The position numbers and the translations under genes are program-made. A stretch of DNA of 14,220 bases from Sva-07 sp035529175 (GTDB taxonomy: Bacteria > Actinomycetota > Acidimicrobiia > Acidimicrobiales > Ilumatobacteraceae): positions 1 through 14,220 of the forward strand of contig DATKXG010000059.1 of assembly GCA_035529175.1 (NCBI GenBank), given 5' to 3'. Of this stretch, positions 8,052-14,220 are shown one piece after another; position 1 is the first letter of the stretch; each line of letters begins with the position of its first letter. The notes under the pieces are model-generated. The model worked only from the letters and a program-made list of their open reading frames with translations. It had not been told where the DNA came from and made no database searches.

Positions 8052-8573
8052 TCAGGGTTGGCGGCCGGTGAACGCGATCAGACGATCCTGGGCGCTCGCG
8101 TCGTCGGCGACCTCGACGGCCGGGGCGAACATCGTGCCGCTGCGCAACATCTCCTCGGGCATCCGCTGCAGGCCGATGAGTGCCGCTTCGACCGCCGCGA
8201 GCGGCAGCGTCTCGTCGACGCCGAGCGAACGCGCGAGGTCCCACGAATGCACGAGGAGATCGGTGATCAGCAGCCCGAGCACCTGCTGCTTCGGCATCCC
8301 GCCGAACGCTTCGGCGACACCCTCGAGGTTCGAGGGATCATCGAGCGCCGCCGACAGTGCCGGGCGAACATCGCTCCACGGGTCGCCTGGCGCCGTGCCC
8401 GCGCCGAGGATCCCGCCGCCCATCGCTTGCCAGTGCATCGCATGATCGACGAGTTCGCGCACGCTGAACTCCTCACACGTGGTCGGCTTCGACCAGTCGT
8501 CGTCGGTGATCGCATCAGCGACCTCGGTCCACTTGTCGGCGGTCAAGCGCCAGACTGCTGCTTGTTCGGTCAT
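8052..8573 (-). CDS. DinB/TIGR03086-type, mycothiol-associated metal-binding protein
   Basis: This 173-residue four-helix protein matches the TIGR03086/maleylpyruvate-isomerase N-terminal (DinB-like) group common in actinobacteria. The conserved helix VRELVDHAMHWQAMGGG supplies H44 and H47, and TDLLVHSWDLARSLG supplies H109 and D112, at positions typical of the divalent-metal site. Some family members are mycothiol-dependent S-transferases or isomerases; others have no known reaction. It ends with FTGRQP, a usual terminal pattern (roughly F-x-G-R-x-P). The ATG at 8571-8573 is the only reasonable start. It sits between the two dioxygenase genes on the opposite strand, divergent from copy 2 (97 bases between starts) and convergent with copy 1 (21 bases between stops). 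Confidence 0.85.
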   Translation of the reverse strand: MTEQAAVWRLTADKWTEVADAITDDDWSKPTTCEEFSVRELVDHAMHWQAMGGGILGAGTAPGDPWSDVRPALSAALDDPSNLEGVAEAFGGMPKQQVLGLLITDLLVHSWDLARSLGVDETLPLAAVEAALIGLQRMPEEMLRSGTMFAPAVEVADDASAQDRLIAFTGRQP

Positions 8574-8670
8574 GGCCGCGAACGTATCGCGTGCCCGAGA
8601 CCCAGTTCGCCGTGGCCGATCGGCTGCGCCATGGCATGATCAGTTCAGCTGTACCCACGAAGGAGACACC

Positions 8671-10065
8671 ATGACCATCACCGAGCCCAACACGTGGAAT
8701 TCGCCGTACCTGCAGGGGGTGTTCGCTCCGGTTGGCGAGGAGCGAGACGACGCCGCGCTGAAGGTCGTGGGGGAGATCCCCGCCGCGCTCAACGGGATGT
8801 TCGTGCGCACGGGACCGAACCAGCAGTTCGCCCCGATGGGCGCGTACCACCCGTTCGATGGTGACGGCATGTTGCACGCCGTCTACATCGAAGACGGCGC
8901 GGCCCGCTACCGGAACCGATGGATCGAGTCGAAGGGGCTGCTCGCCGAGCGCGCCCGCGGGCGCGCCTGCTACGGCGGCATGACCAACTTCTCGTTCCCC
9001 GACGACGACGTGATGCAGGAGGGCGGCATGATGAAGAACACCGCCAACACTGCGACGGTCCGTCACGCCGGCCGCTATTTCAGCATGGTGGAATCCTCGC
9101 TTCCGACCGAATTCGACCGCGATCTGCGCACGCTCGGCGAGTGCGACTTCGGCGGCCGCCTCGATGGGCCGTTCACCGCGCATCCCAAGGTCGACCCGAT
9201 CAGCGGCGAGATGATCTTCTTCGGCTACAGCCCCATGGCGCCGTACCTGCGCTACCACGAGGTCGATGCGTCGGGCCAACTCGTCCACAGCGCCGACATC
9301 GATCTGCCCGCCGGCGTGATGATGCACGATTTCGCCATCACCGAGCGATACGCCGTGTTCCTCGACGCTCCCGCGGTGTTCAACCTCGACGCGATGTCGA
9401 CGGGCGAACCGATGATGAGCTGGCGTCCGGACAACGGCACCCGTATCGGGATCATGCCGCGCCGCGGTACGTCGTCCGACATCCGCTGGTTCGAGGTCGA
9501 CAACTGCTTCGTCGTCCACTTCTCGAATGCGTGGGACGCCGGCGACACGATCGAGATCCGGGCGCCGCGGATGGAGGACATGCCCAACGCGTTCGCAGCC
9601 GAACCAGGTGGCTCTCGCGAGCCGATGCCATGGCGTTGGGAACTGGACCTCGCCACGGGGTCGGTCACCGACGAACAGACCGACGACGTGCCGGGCGAGT
9701 TCCCTCGCATCAACGACGCGATGATCGGCCAACGCAACCGCTTCGGCTACGACTGCACCGCTCGCGGTTGGGAGACAAACTTCGACTTCAACGGCGTGAT
9801 GCAATACGACTACGAGCGCGGGAGTTCGGCGAGCTACACCTACGGCCCGACCCAGGTCAGCGGCGAGCACATCTTTGCGGCCGATCCGGACGGGACGGCC
9901 GAGAACGACGGTTGGCTGATGACGTTCGTCACCGATGGTGAGACGGAGAAGTCCGAGCTGGCGATCATCGACGCCCGTGACGTGGCGGCCGGCCCGGTCG
10001 CCCGGATCCAGATGGCGGCGCGCGTGCCGGTCGGCTTCCACGCCAACTGGTTCGCCTCCGACTGA
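8671..10065 (+). CDS. Carotenoid oxygenase family dioxygenase (copy 2)
   Basis: This 464-residue Fe(II) dioxygenase shares its architecture with the 6678-8030 protein. Iron ligands are H171 (FTAHPKVDPISGEM), H219 (MMHDFAIT), H283 (VVHFSNAWD) and H457 (GFHANWF). It has FVRTGPNQQF (44-53), HPFDGDGMLHAVY (60-72) and KNTANTATVRHAGR (122-135), the last closer to the ANTAL pattern of plant CCD1-type enzymes than copy 1 is. It differs from copy 1 by an insertion around residues 88-120 (LLAERARGRACYGGMTNFSF), lining the region where substrate specificity usually varies, so the paralogues probably act on different substrates. The start is secure: AAGGAG (8660-8665) lies five bases before the ATG. The stop is three bases before the start of the alcohol dehydrogenase, implying one transcript. 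Confidence 0.92.
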   Translation: MTITEPNTWNSPYLQGVFAPVGEERDDAALKVVGEIPAALNGMFVRTGPNQQFAPMGAYHPFDGDGMLHAVYIEDGAARYRNRWIESKGLLAERARGRACYGGMTNFSFPDDDVMQEGGMMKNTANTATVRHAGRYFSMVESSLPTEFDRDLRTLGECDFGGRLDGPFTAHPKVDPISGEMIFFGYSPMAPYLRYHEVDASGQLVHSADIDLPAGVMMHDFAITERYAVFLDAPAVFNLDAMSTGEPMMSWRPDNGTRIGIMPRRGTSSDIRWFEVDNCFVVHFSNAWDAGDTIEIRAPRMEDMPNAFAAEPGGSREPMPWRWELDLATGSVTDEQTDDVPGEFPRINDAMIGQRNRFGYDCTARGWETNFDFNGVMQYDYERGSSASYTYGPTQVSGEHIFAADPDGTAENDGWLMTFVTDGETEKSELAIIDARDVAAGPVARIQMAARVPVGFHANWFASD

Positions 10066-10068
10066 CGC

Positions 10069-11010
10069 GTGCGCGCAGTTCGGGTCCACGACGGTCACGT
10101 CGCGGTCGACGACGTGCCGACGATCGACGGTTCGGATGTACGCATCCGCGTGCGATCTGCGGGGATCTGCGGGTCGGACCTCCACCTGATCGAGGCCGGC
10201 GTGATCGAAGCGGCGCGGGTGACGCTCGGCCACGAGGTGGCCGGGGTCACCGACGACGGGACACCGGTTGCCGTCGAGCCATTGGCGCCCTGTGGCGAGT
10301 GCGGCTCGTGCCTCGACGGCGACTACAACCTCTGTCGAGCGAGCGACGCCATGATCTTCGGAATCGGTCGCGACGGTGGGATGGCCGACGAGATGTGGGT
10401 GCCGGCTCGGTCGTTGGTACCGCTACCGGCCGGCATCGATGTCAGAGACGCCTCGCTGGTCGAACCGCTCGCCGTGGTGGTGCACTCGTTCCGGCGTGCC
10501 GCAGTTCGCCCCGATCAGCGCGTCGCGGTGATCGGCGGCGGCACGATCGGGTTGTGCGCGGTGGCGGTCGGCCGCGCGCTCGGATGCGAGGTCGGCCTCG
10601 CAGCCCGGCACGACCATCAGCGAGCGGCGGGAGAGCGGCTCGGAGCGTCGGAGATCTCTGGCGAGTACGACGTGGTCATCGAGGCCGCCGGATCGGAGAG
10701 CGCGCTGGCTCGAGCTGTCGAGCTGGCGAAGCCGTCGGCGCAGGTGGTGATCCCCGGGATCTACTGGGGCCCGGTTGCGCTGCCCGGGCTGTTGATGTGT
10801 CTCAAGCAGGTGAGCCTGTGCCCCACGACGCTCTACGGCCGTCACGCCGGCGGTCGTGACGTCGACAACGCAGCCGCACTGCTGGCGACGACGCCGGAGC
10901 TGCCGGCGACGATCGTCACGCATCGTTTCCCACTCGACGAAGCCGTCGCCGCGTTCGAGGCTGCTGCGAGCCGCTCGGCCGGGGCGATCAAGGTGATCCT
11001 CGAGCCCTGA
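10069..11010 (+). CDS. Zinc-dependent medium-chain alcohol dehydrogenase, compact form
   Basis: This 313-residue MDR-superfamily oxidoreductase is shorter than the usual 340-360. Catalytic zinc ligands are C34 (AGICGSDLH) and H55-E56 (LGHEVAG); the structural zinc site is complete, C75-x2-C78-x2-C81-x7-C89 (CGECGSCLDGDYNLC). The nucleotide-binding loop is VIGGGTIGLCAV (154-165). The second strand ends in AARHDHQ rather than the acidic residue typical of NAD enzymes, which hints at NADP(H). The missing length is in loops around the GHE motif and the coenzyme domain. It starts with GTG at 10069, three bases after the dioxygenase stop and without its own strong ribosome site, so it is likely translationally coupled and may reduce or oxidise an aldehyde or alcohol made by that dioxygenase. 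Confidence 0.87.
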   Translation: MRAVRVHDGHVAVDDVPTIDGSDVRIRVRSAGICGSDLHLIEAGVIEAARVTLGHEVAGVTDDGTPVAVEPLAPCGECGSCLDGDYNLCRASDAMIFGIGRDGGMADEMWVPARSLVPLPAGIDVRDASLVEPLAVVVHSFRRAAVRPDQRVAVIGGGTIGLCAVAVGRALGCEVGLAARHDHQRAAGERLGASEISGEYDVVIEAAGSESALARAVELAKPSAQVVIPGIYWGPVALPGLLMCLKQVSLCPTTLYGRHAGGRDVDNAAALLATTPELPATIVTHRFPLDEAVAAFEAAASRSAGAIKVILEP

Positions 11011-11019
11011 CGAGGCTCG
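11001..11019. terminator. Hairpin spanning the stop of the alcohol dehydrogenase gene
   Basis: CGAGCC (11001-11006) and GGCTCG (11014-11019) form a perfect six-base GC-rich stem with a seven-base loop that contains the dehydrogenase stop codon. It lies 30 bases from the stop of the convergent PEP-utilizing gene. No T-run follows on either strand, so this is only a candidate terminator. Confidence 0.3.
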
Positions 11020-11048
11020 CTTGCTCGGCCTGCCGCTCAGTCGGCCGT

Positions 11049-12659
11049 TCAGCTGATCGGGCGGACAACGCCCTCGACCGGGTCGACCTCGACCATCGCT
11101 CCGTCCGTGATCGACAGTGCGCCCGACGCGCCGATGACGGCCGGGATGCCGAGCTCGCGAGCGAGCACGGCCGCGTGCGACATGGCGCCGCCGTCGACGG
11201 TGACGACCGCCCCGGCGATGCTCAACACGAGGTTGAATGCCGGCGAGGTCGCCCGCACGACGAGGACGTCGCCCGGGGCGAGTCGCTCCATCGCGTCGTC
11301 GGCCGAGTCGGCGACGACCGCCCGCCCGGTGTAGCTGACCGTGCCGACGCCGGTGCCGCTGAGCGGGGGATCGGTGCGATCGCCGGACAGTCCGGTGTAC
11401 TTCATCGAGAACTGCACCATCGCAACGGTCGTGGCGAGCGCGGTCGGCAACGCATCGAGCGGCGGTTGCGCTTCGGGATCGCCGAGAAGCAGCGGGGGAT
11501 CGAGCGTGGCCTGGGCGCGGCGCGTCGTGGCGCGAGCCCGCAGCTCCTCGGGTGTCGGCGTGGTTTCCCTGAACAGCCCTCTGGCCTCGTCCGGGGTCAG
11601 TTCGAACACGTCGTCACCGACGCCCAACCGGGATCCGACCTGCTGGAGTGCACGCCGCAGCAGTCCGGCGGGCCACTCGATCGTCATGGGCCCCTGGTCG
11701 TCGCGCATGTCCATGACGTTGCGCGCGTCGGCCAGAATCTGATCGAACGTGTCGCGGTGCTCGGCGGGGACCTGGCTGCGGAGGCGAGCCGCGGTGGCCT
11801 TGTTGTCGTATGTGGGCGCCGGGCCCGCCGTCCGGATCGACTGCAGGATGGCCTCCGGCAATTCGCCGAGCGTCGACGCGGTGATGTCGTAGCCGGTCGC
11901 GAGCACGTGGCCGTGCTCGCGAAGGTGTTCATCGAGGAGTGTTGCGGCCTCGTCGGAAACGGCACGAACGTCGTCGAGCGAGGTCACCGGCGTCTCGGAC
12001 TCGTCGATCAGCAGCCGGATGCGATGGAGCCGCTCGCGCGGACGCATCGTCGAGGGCGACGCTCCGGCGAGGGCGTCGATAGCTGTGCCAGGGTCGATGC
12101 CCCAGCCATTGCATTCGTAGAGATACCGGGCGATCGGGCCGAGATCGTGGCCGTGGAGCCAGAAGTGCAGCTCAAAGTTGTCGTGCAGGTGATCCAGCAA
12201 TTTGCCGACGTGCTGGCGAAGCTCGTCGTCGGCGAGCGTCGACGGCTCGACGTCCTGCAGGCGCAGGTTGGTCTCGCGAAGCGACGGCCGGATCTCGCGG
12301 TGCCAGCGATCGACCACCGCGTTCGACGGTGACGTCGCCAGCGAGTTGGTGGCCGTCTTCGCGCGTTTGCGGAACTCGGGATGCACGCGTGCGGCCAGCC
12401 AGAGCAGGGGAGTGGGCGGGGGCTTGCGGGGCGGCTTGTCCGCGCCGATCAGCGGTCGCAGTCGGGTGTAGTAGAAGCCGTTGACGAACCGGGCCTCGAT
12501 CGTGTCGGCCGGCACTCCGAGTTCGGCGAAGATGCGCCGGAAGCCGTGCTCCATGCCGTCGGTCATCAACCACTGGCTGATGGGCGTCACGCCGCCGGTG
12601 TAGTGCGACCGATCCAATTGCCACTGGCCGGGGCCCGGCACGACGAAGACGTCCCCCAT
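11049..12659 (-). CDS. PEP-utilizing enzyme, swivel-domain protein without ATP-grasp domain
   Basis: This 536-residue protein ends in a PEP-utilizers mobile (phosphohistidine swivel) domain, roughly residues 455-536: GDVLVVRATSPAFNL, then VTVDGGAMSHAAVLARELG with the phosphoacceptor H495, then GIPAVIG. In PEP synthase, pyruvate phosphate dikinase and rifampin phosphotransferase this histidine carries phosphate between an ATP-grasp domain and a second active site. The N-terminal part (FVVPGPGQWQLDRSHYTGG, FVNGFYYTRLRPL) resembles the linker region that follows the ATP-grasp domain in such enzymes. No ATP-grasp motifs are present, so it would need a partner to be phosphorylated, and none lies in this window. 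The ATG at 12659 is chosen over upstream codons that run into the neighbouring gene region. The LLM oxidoreductase is divergent, 67 bases away. The substrate is unknown. Confidence 0.82.
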   Translation of the reverse strand: MGDVFVVPGPGQWQLDRSHYTGGVTPISQWLMTDGMEHGFRRIFAELGVPADTIEARFVNGFYYTRLRPLIGADKPPRKPPPTPLLWLAARVHPEFRKRAKTATNSLATSPSNAVVDRWHREIRPSLRETNLRLQDVEPSTLADDELRQHVGKLLDHLHDNFELHFWLHGHDLGPIARYLYECNGWGIDPGTAIDALAGASPSTMRPRERLHRIRLLIDESETPVTSLDDVRAVSDEAATLLDEHLREHGHVLATGYDITASTLGELPEAILQSIRTAGPAPTYDNKATAARLRSQVPAEHRDTFDQILADARNVMDMRDDQGPMTIEWPAGLLRRALQQVGSRLGVGDDVFELTPDEARGLFRETTPTPEELRARATTRRAQATLDPPLLLGDPEAQPPLDALPTALATTVAMVQFSMKYTGLSGDRTDPPLSGTGVGTVSYTGRAVVADSADDAMERLAPGDVLVVRATSPAFNLVLSIAGAVVTVDGGAMSHAAVLARELGIPAVIGASGALSITDGAMVEVDPVEGVVRPIS

Positions 12660-12726
12660 GGCGCCACATCCTGGCACAGTGGCTGACCGGTGGTCGTCGA
12701 GTTGACCGTGTGCTACGACAGGTCGT

Positions 12727-13635
12727 ATGGCACTCGAACTGGGGATCAGCACGCCGTGGGATCTCTGGACGCTTCCACACGACGAACGGCGCCGCCGACT
12801 CGCCGCCATCGCGGACGCAGGCATCGACCACGTCTTCACTGCGGATCACGTGTCGTTCCACGACGGCAGCGGGATGGATGGGCTCATTCATCTCGCTGCG
12901 ATGAGCGGATTGGAGCCCCGACTCGGGCTGCACGTCGGGGTGTACCTGTTGGCGTTGCGGCATCCGATGATCGCCGCGCGGCAGATTGCGTCGCTCGCCG
13001 AGGCAGCACCGGGCCGTCTCACGGTGGGGGTCGGTGTCGGCGGCGAGGATCGCCACGAGGTCGCGGTGTGTGACGTCGATCCGGCAACACGAGGGCGGCG
13101 CACCGACGTGGAACTCCGGCTGGTTCGATCGCTGCTCGACGGGGACACCGTCGACGGTGACGGCGAGTTCTTCTCGTTCACCGGCGGGGTGATCCGTCCC
13201 CGGCCCGACCCCGCGGTGCCGTTCCTGGTCGGCGGTCGCAGCGATGCCGCCGTGCGTCGCGCCGGAGTGCTCGGCGACGGCTGGCTCGCGGCGTGGTGCT
13301 CATCATCCCGCTTCGCAGCGGCGACCACGATGGCCGAGGAGTTCGGCGCCGATCGCGAGGTCGTGTGGCGACACGGGCTACAGGTCTGGGTCGGTCTCGA
13401 CGCCACCCGCGAGGCGGCGCGAACGCACGTTGCAGCGGCAATGGAGGGTTTCTACACGACCGGCTTCGATCGGTTCGAGCGCTACACGCCGTACGGTTCT
13501 GCGGCCGACGTCGCCGAATTCCTGTCGCCGTACGTCGCTGCCGGCGCCACCGTGCTCAACCTCACGCCGTGCGGACCCGATCGCGATGCCGAGGTCGAGT
13601 TGCTCGCCGACGTCAAGCGCCTCCTCGGTCCCTGA
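12727..13635 (+). CDS. LLM-class F420-dependent-type oxidoreductase
   Basis: This 302-residue TIM-barrel protein belongs to the luciferase-like monooxygenase family. Features include LGISTPWD at the first strand, HVFTADHVSF (35-44), TVGVGVGGEDRHEV (99-112) and PFLVGGRSDAAVRRAGVLGDGWL (165-187), the last being the flavin/F420 phosphate-binding region. Actinobacterial members generally use coenzyme F420 for hydride transfer to small organic substrates, but the sequence does not distinguish F420 from FMN reliably. The ATG at 12727 has only AGG four bases upstream as a weak ribosome site. It is divergent from the PEP-utilizing gene and is followed by a small hairpin and an AT-richer leader. The C-terminus (TVLNLTPCGPDRDAEVELLADVKRLLG) is complete. 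Confidence 0.87.
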   Translation: MALELGISTPWDLWTLPHDERRRRLAAIADAGIDHVFTADHVSFHDGSGMDGLIHLAAMSGLEPRLGLHVGVYLLALRHPMIAARQIASLAEAAPGRLTVGVGVGGEDRHEVAVCDVDPATRGRRTDVELRLVRSLLDGDTVDGDGEFFSFTGGVIRPRPDPAVPFLVGGRSDAAVRRAGVLGDGWLAAWCSSSRFAAATTMAEEFGADREVVWRHGLQVWVGLDATREAARTHVAAAMEGFYTTGFDRFERYTPYGSAADVAEFLSPYVAAGATVLNLTPCGPDRDAEVELLADVKRLLGP

Positions 13636-13651
13636 CCCTGTTCGATCAGGG
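13636..13651 (+). terminator. Weak stem-loop after the LLM gene
   Basis: CCCTG (13636-13640) pairs with CAGGG (13647-13651) across six bases immediately after the LLM stop codon. The stem is only five base pairs and no T-run follows, so termination activity is doubtful. Confidence 0.2.
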
Positions 13652-13806
13652 CATCTGTAGGAAAGATTGAAGATATCTGTGCGATCTATGCGGGTGATGG
13701 GAATGATGCGCCGATGATCATGTTGTAGAAGTTGCCGTCCTCGACGGCGAGAACATCACCGGCGACTTCGCCCCCCGAAGCCGCACTGCAGAGAACCAGG
13801 AACGAC
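13652..13806 (+). promoter_or_regulatory. AT-richer leader upstream of the cyclic-nucleotide-binding gene
   Basis: The first part of this leader is clearly poorer in G/C than its surroundings and contains the palindrome AGATATCT. GGGAAT (13699-13704) is followed by GTT (13722-13724) after 17 bases, loosely like an ECF-sigma -35/-10 pair, and TTGAAG near 13667 could be a conventional -35. No motif is strong enough to name a promoter. AGGAA (13798-13802) is a good ribosome site for the ATG at 13807. The 3' part (about 13707-13800) shows coding-like third-position bias on both strands without a convincing start; see findings. Confidence 0.25.
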
Positions 13807-14217
13807 ATGTTCACTCGCAAGCACACCATCAATCCTTCACTGCTCGCCAGCGAATTGGCCGTGACCGTTCCCGTCAGCGAACTCGAGCAGCTCGACCGAC
13901 TCGCGACCACGCTCGACATCAGTGCCGGCGAGGAGATCATGCACCTCGATCAGTTCGGACGCGAGTGCTTCGTCGTCATCGACGGTGAGTTCAGTGTCGA
14001 CCTCGGCGATCACTCGGTCTCCGTCGGTCCCGGTGCCGTGATCGGCGAGCTCGCGCTGCTGACCCTCAAGCCACGAAGTGCGTCGGTGACCGCCACCGTC
14101 GACTCGAGCGTCTACGTGCTGAACCGCGCCGAGTTCGCCAAGGTGCTCGACACGTGCCCGAAGCTCTCGCGTTTCGTGCTCGACGGCGCCGTCCGTCGCA
14201 CCGCCGCTGCCGCCTGA
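13807..14217 (+). CDS. Stand-alone cyclic-nucleotide-binding domain protein
   Basis: This 136-residue protein is almost entirely a CRP-type cNMP-binding beta-roll. ATTLDISAGEEIMHLDQFGRE is the first strand block, CFVVIDGEFSV (54-64) carries the canonical 'V-x-x-G' turn, and the phosphate-binding cassette is GELALLTLKPRSASVTA (80-96) with E81, R90 and S91 in the expected places for binding cAMP or cGMP ribose-phosphate. There is no helix-turn-helix, kinase or channel domain, so it is not a CRP/FNR transcription factor and would act as a sensor or partner protein. The ATG at 13807 is preferred because AGGAA precedes it at good spacing and the upstream in-frame codons (from 13732) are not coding-like. 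It ends in an alanine run three bases before the window edge. Confidence 0.83.
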   Translation: MFTRKHTINPSLLASELAVTVPVSELEQLDRLATTLDISAGEEIMHLDQFGRECFVVIDGEFSVDLGDHSVSVGPGAVIGELALLTLKPRSASVTATVDSSVYVLNRAEFAKVLDTCPKLSRFVLDGAVRRTAAAA

Positions 14218-14220
14218 CGC

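Noticed and set aside
8515..10233. A 572-codon minus-strand open frame antisense to the second dioxygenase
   Set aside because: Its composition is dominated by Arg, Val, Asp and His with no recognisable motifs, whereas the plus strand has the four iron-ligand histidines and a strong ribosome site.
11175..12332. A 385-codon plus-strand open frame antisense to the PEP-utilizing gene
   Set aside because: The minus strand carries the recognisable swivel-domain motif; the plus-strand product has no motif and a shadow-like composition.

Overview
This high-GC window carries an actinobacterial gene set and probably comes from an Acidimicrobiia/Ilumatobacter-like genome. That placement is an inference from four things: strong G/C preference at third codon positions, an F420-type luciferase-like oxidoreductase, a DinB/TIGR03086 protein of the mycothiol-associated group, and a DUF2252 protein. 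No 16S or other taxonomic marker is present. There are no RNA genes, CRISPR arrays, insertion sequences or transposases, and no gene-free stretch exceeds about 300 bases.

Left end (1-1667): the last 34 codons of a gene resembling the C-terminus of CASTOR/POLLUX-type ion-channel proteins run directly, with essentially no spacer, into a large arylsulfatase lacking its N-terminal third, including the formylglycine site. This looks like a deletion or recombination scar, or an assembly join. Region 1702-3896: an orphan six-helix membrane protein on the minus strand is divergent from a tightly coupled OsmC-like protein plus class I SAM methyltransferase pair. Region 4014-6077: a DUF2252 kinase-fold-like protein is followed by an HdeD/DUF308 membrane protein.

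Region 6148-11010 is the most distinctive part. Two paralogous Fe(II) carotenoid-oxygenase-family dioxygenases, each with all four iron-ligand histidines, are both divergent from a small metal-binding enzyme on the minus strand: a GFA/CENP-V-type zinc protein for the first and a DinB-type protein for the second. The second dioxygenase is followed three bases later by a compact zinc alcohol dehydrogenase. A plausible inference is oxidative C=C cleavage of apocarotenoids or stilbene-like aromatics, with the aldehyde products reduced by the dehydrogenase or handled by thiol-linked chemistry. Substrates cannot be read from the sequence.

Right end (11049-14217): a PEP-utilizing-type protein with the swivelling phosphohistidine domain but no ATP-grasp domain lies on the minus strand, divergent from an F420-type LLM oxidoreductase. 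Last comes a small stand-alone cyclic-nucleotide-binding domain protein behind a relatively AT-rich leader.

Most genes are ordinary accessory metabolism. The parts most worth a second look are the duplicated dioxygenase modules, the truncated sulfatase junction, the OsmC protein missing its second cysteine, and the ATP-grasp-less PEP-utilizing protein.
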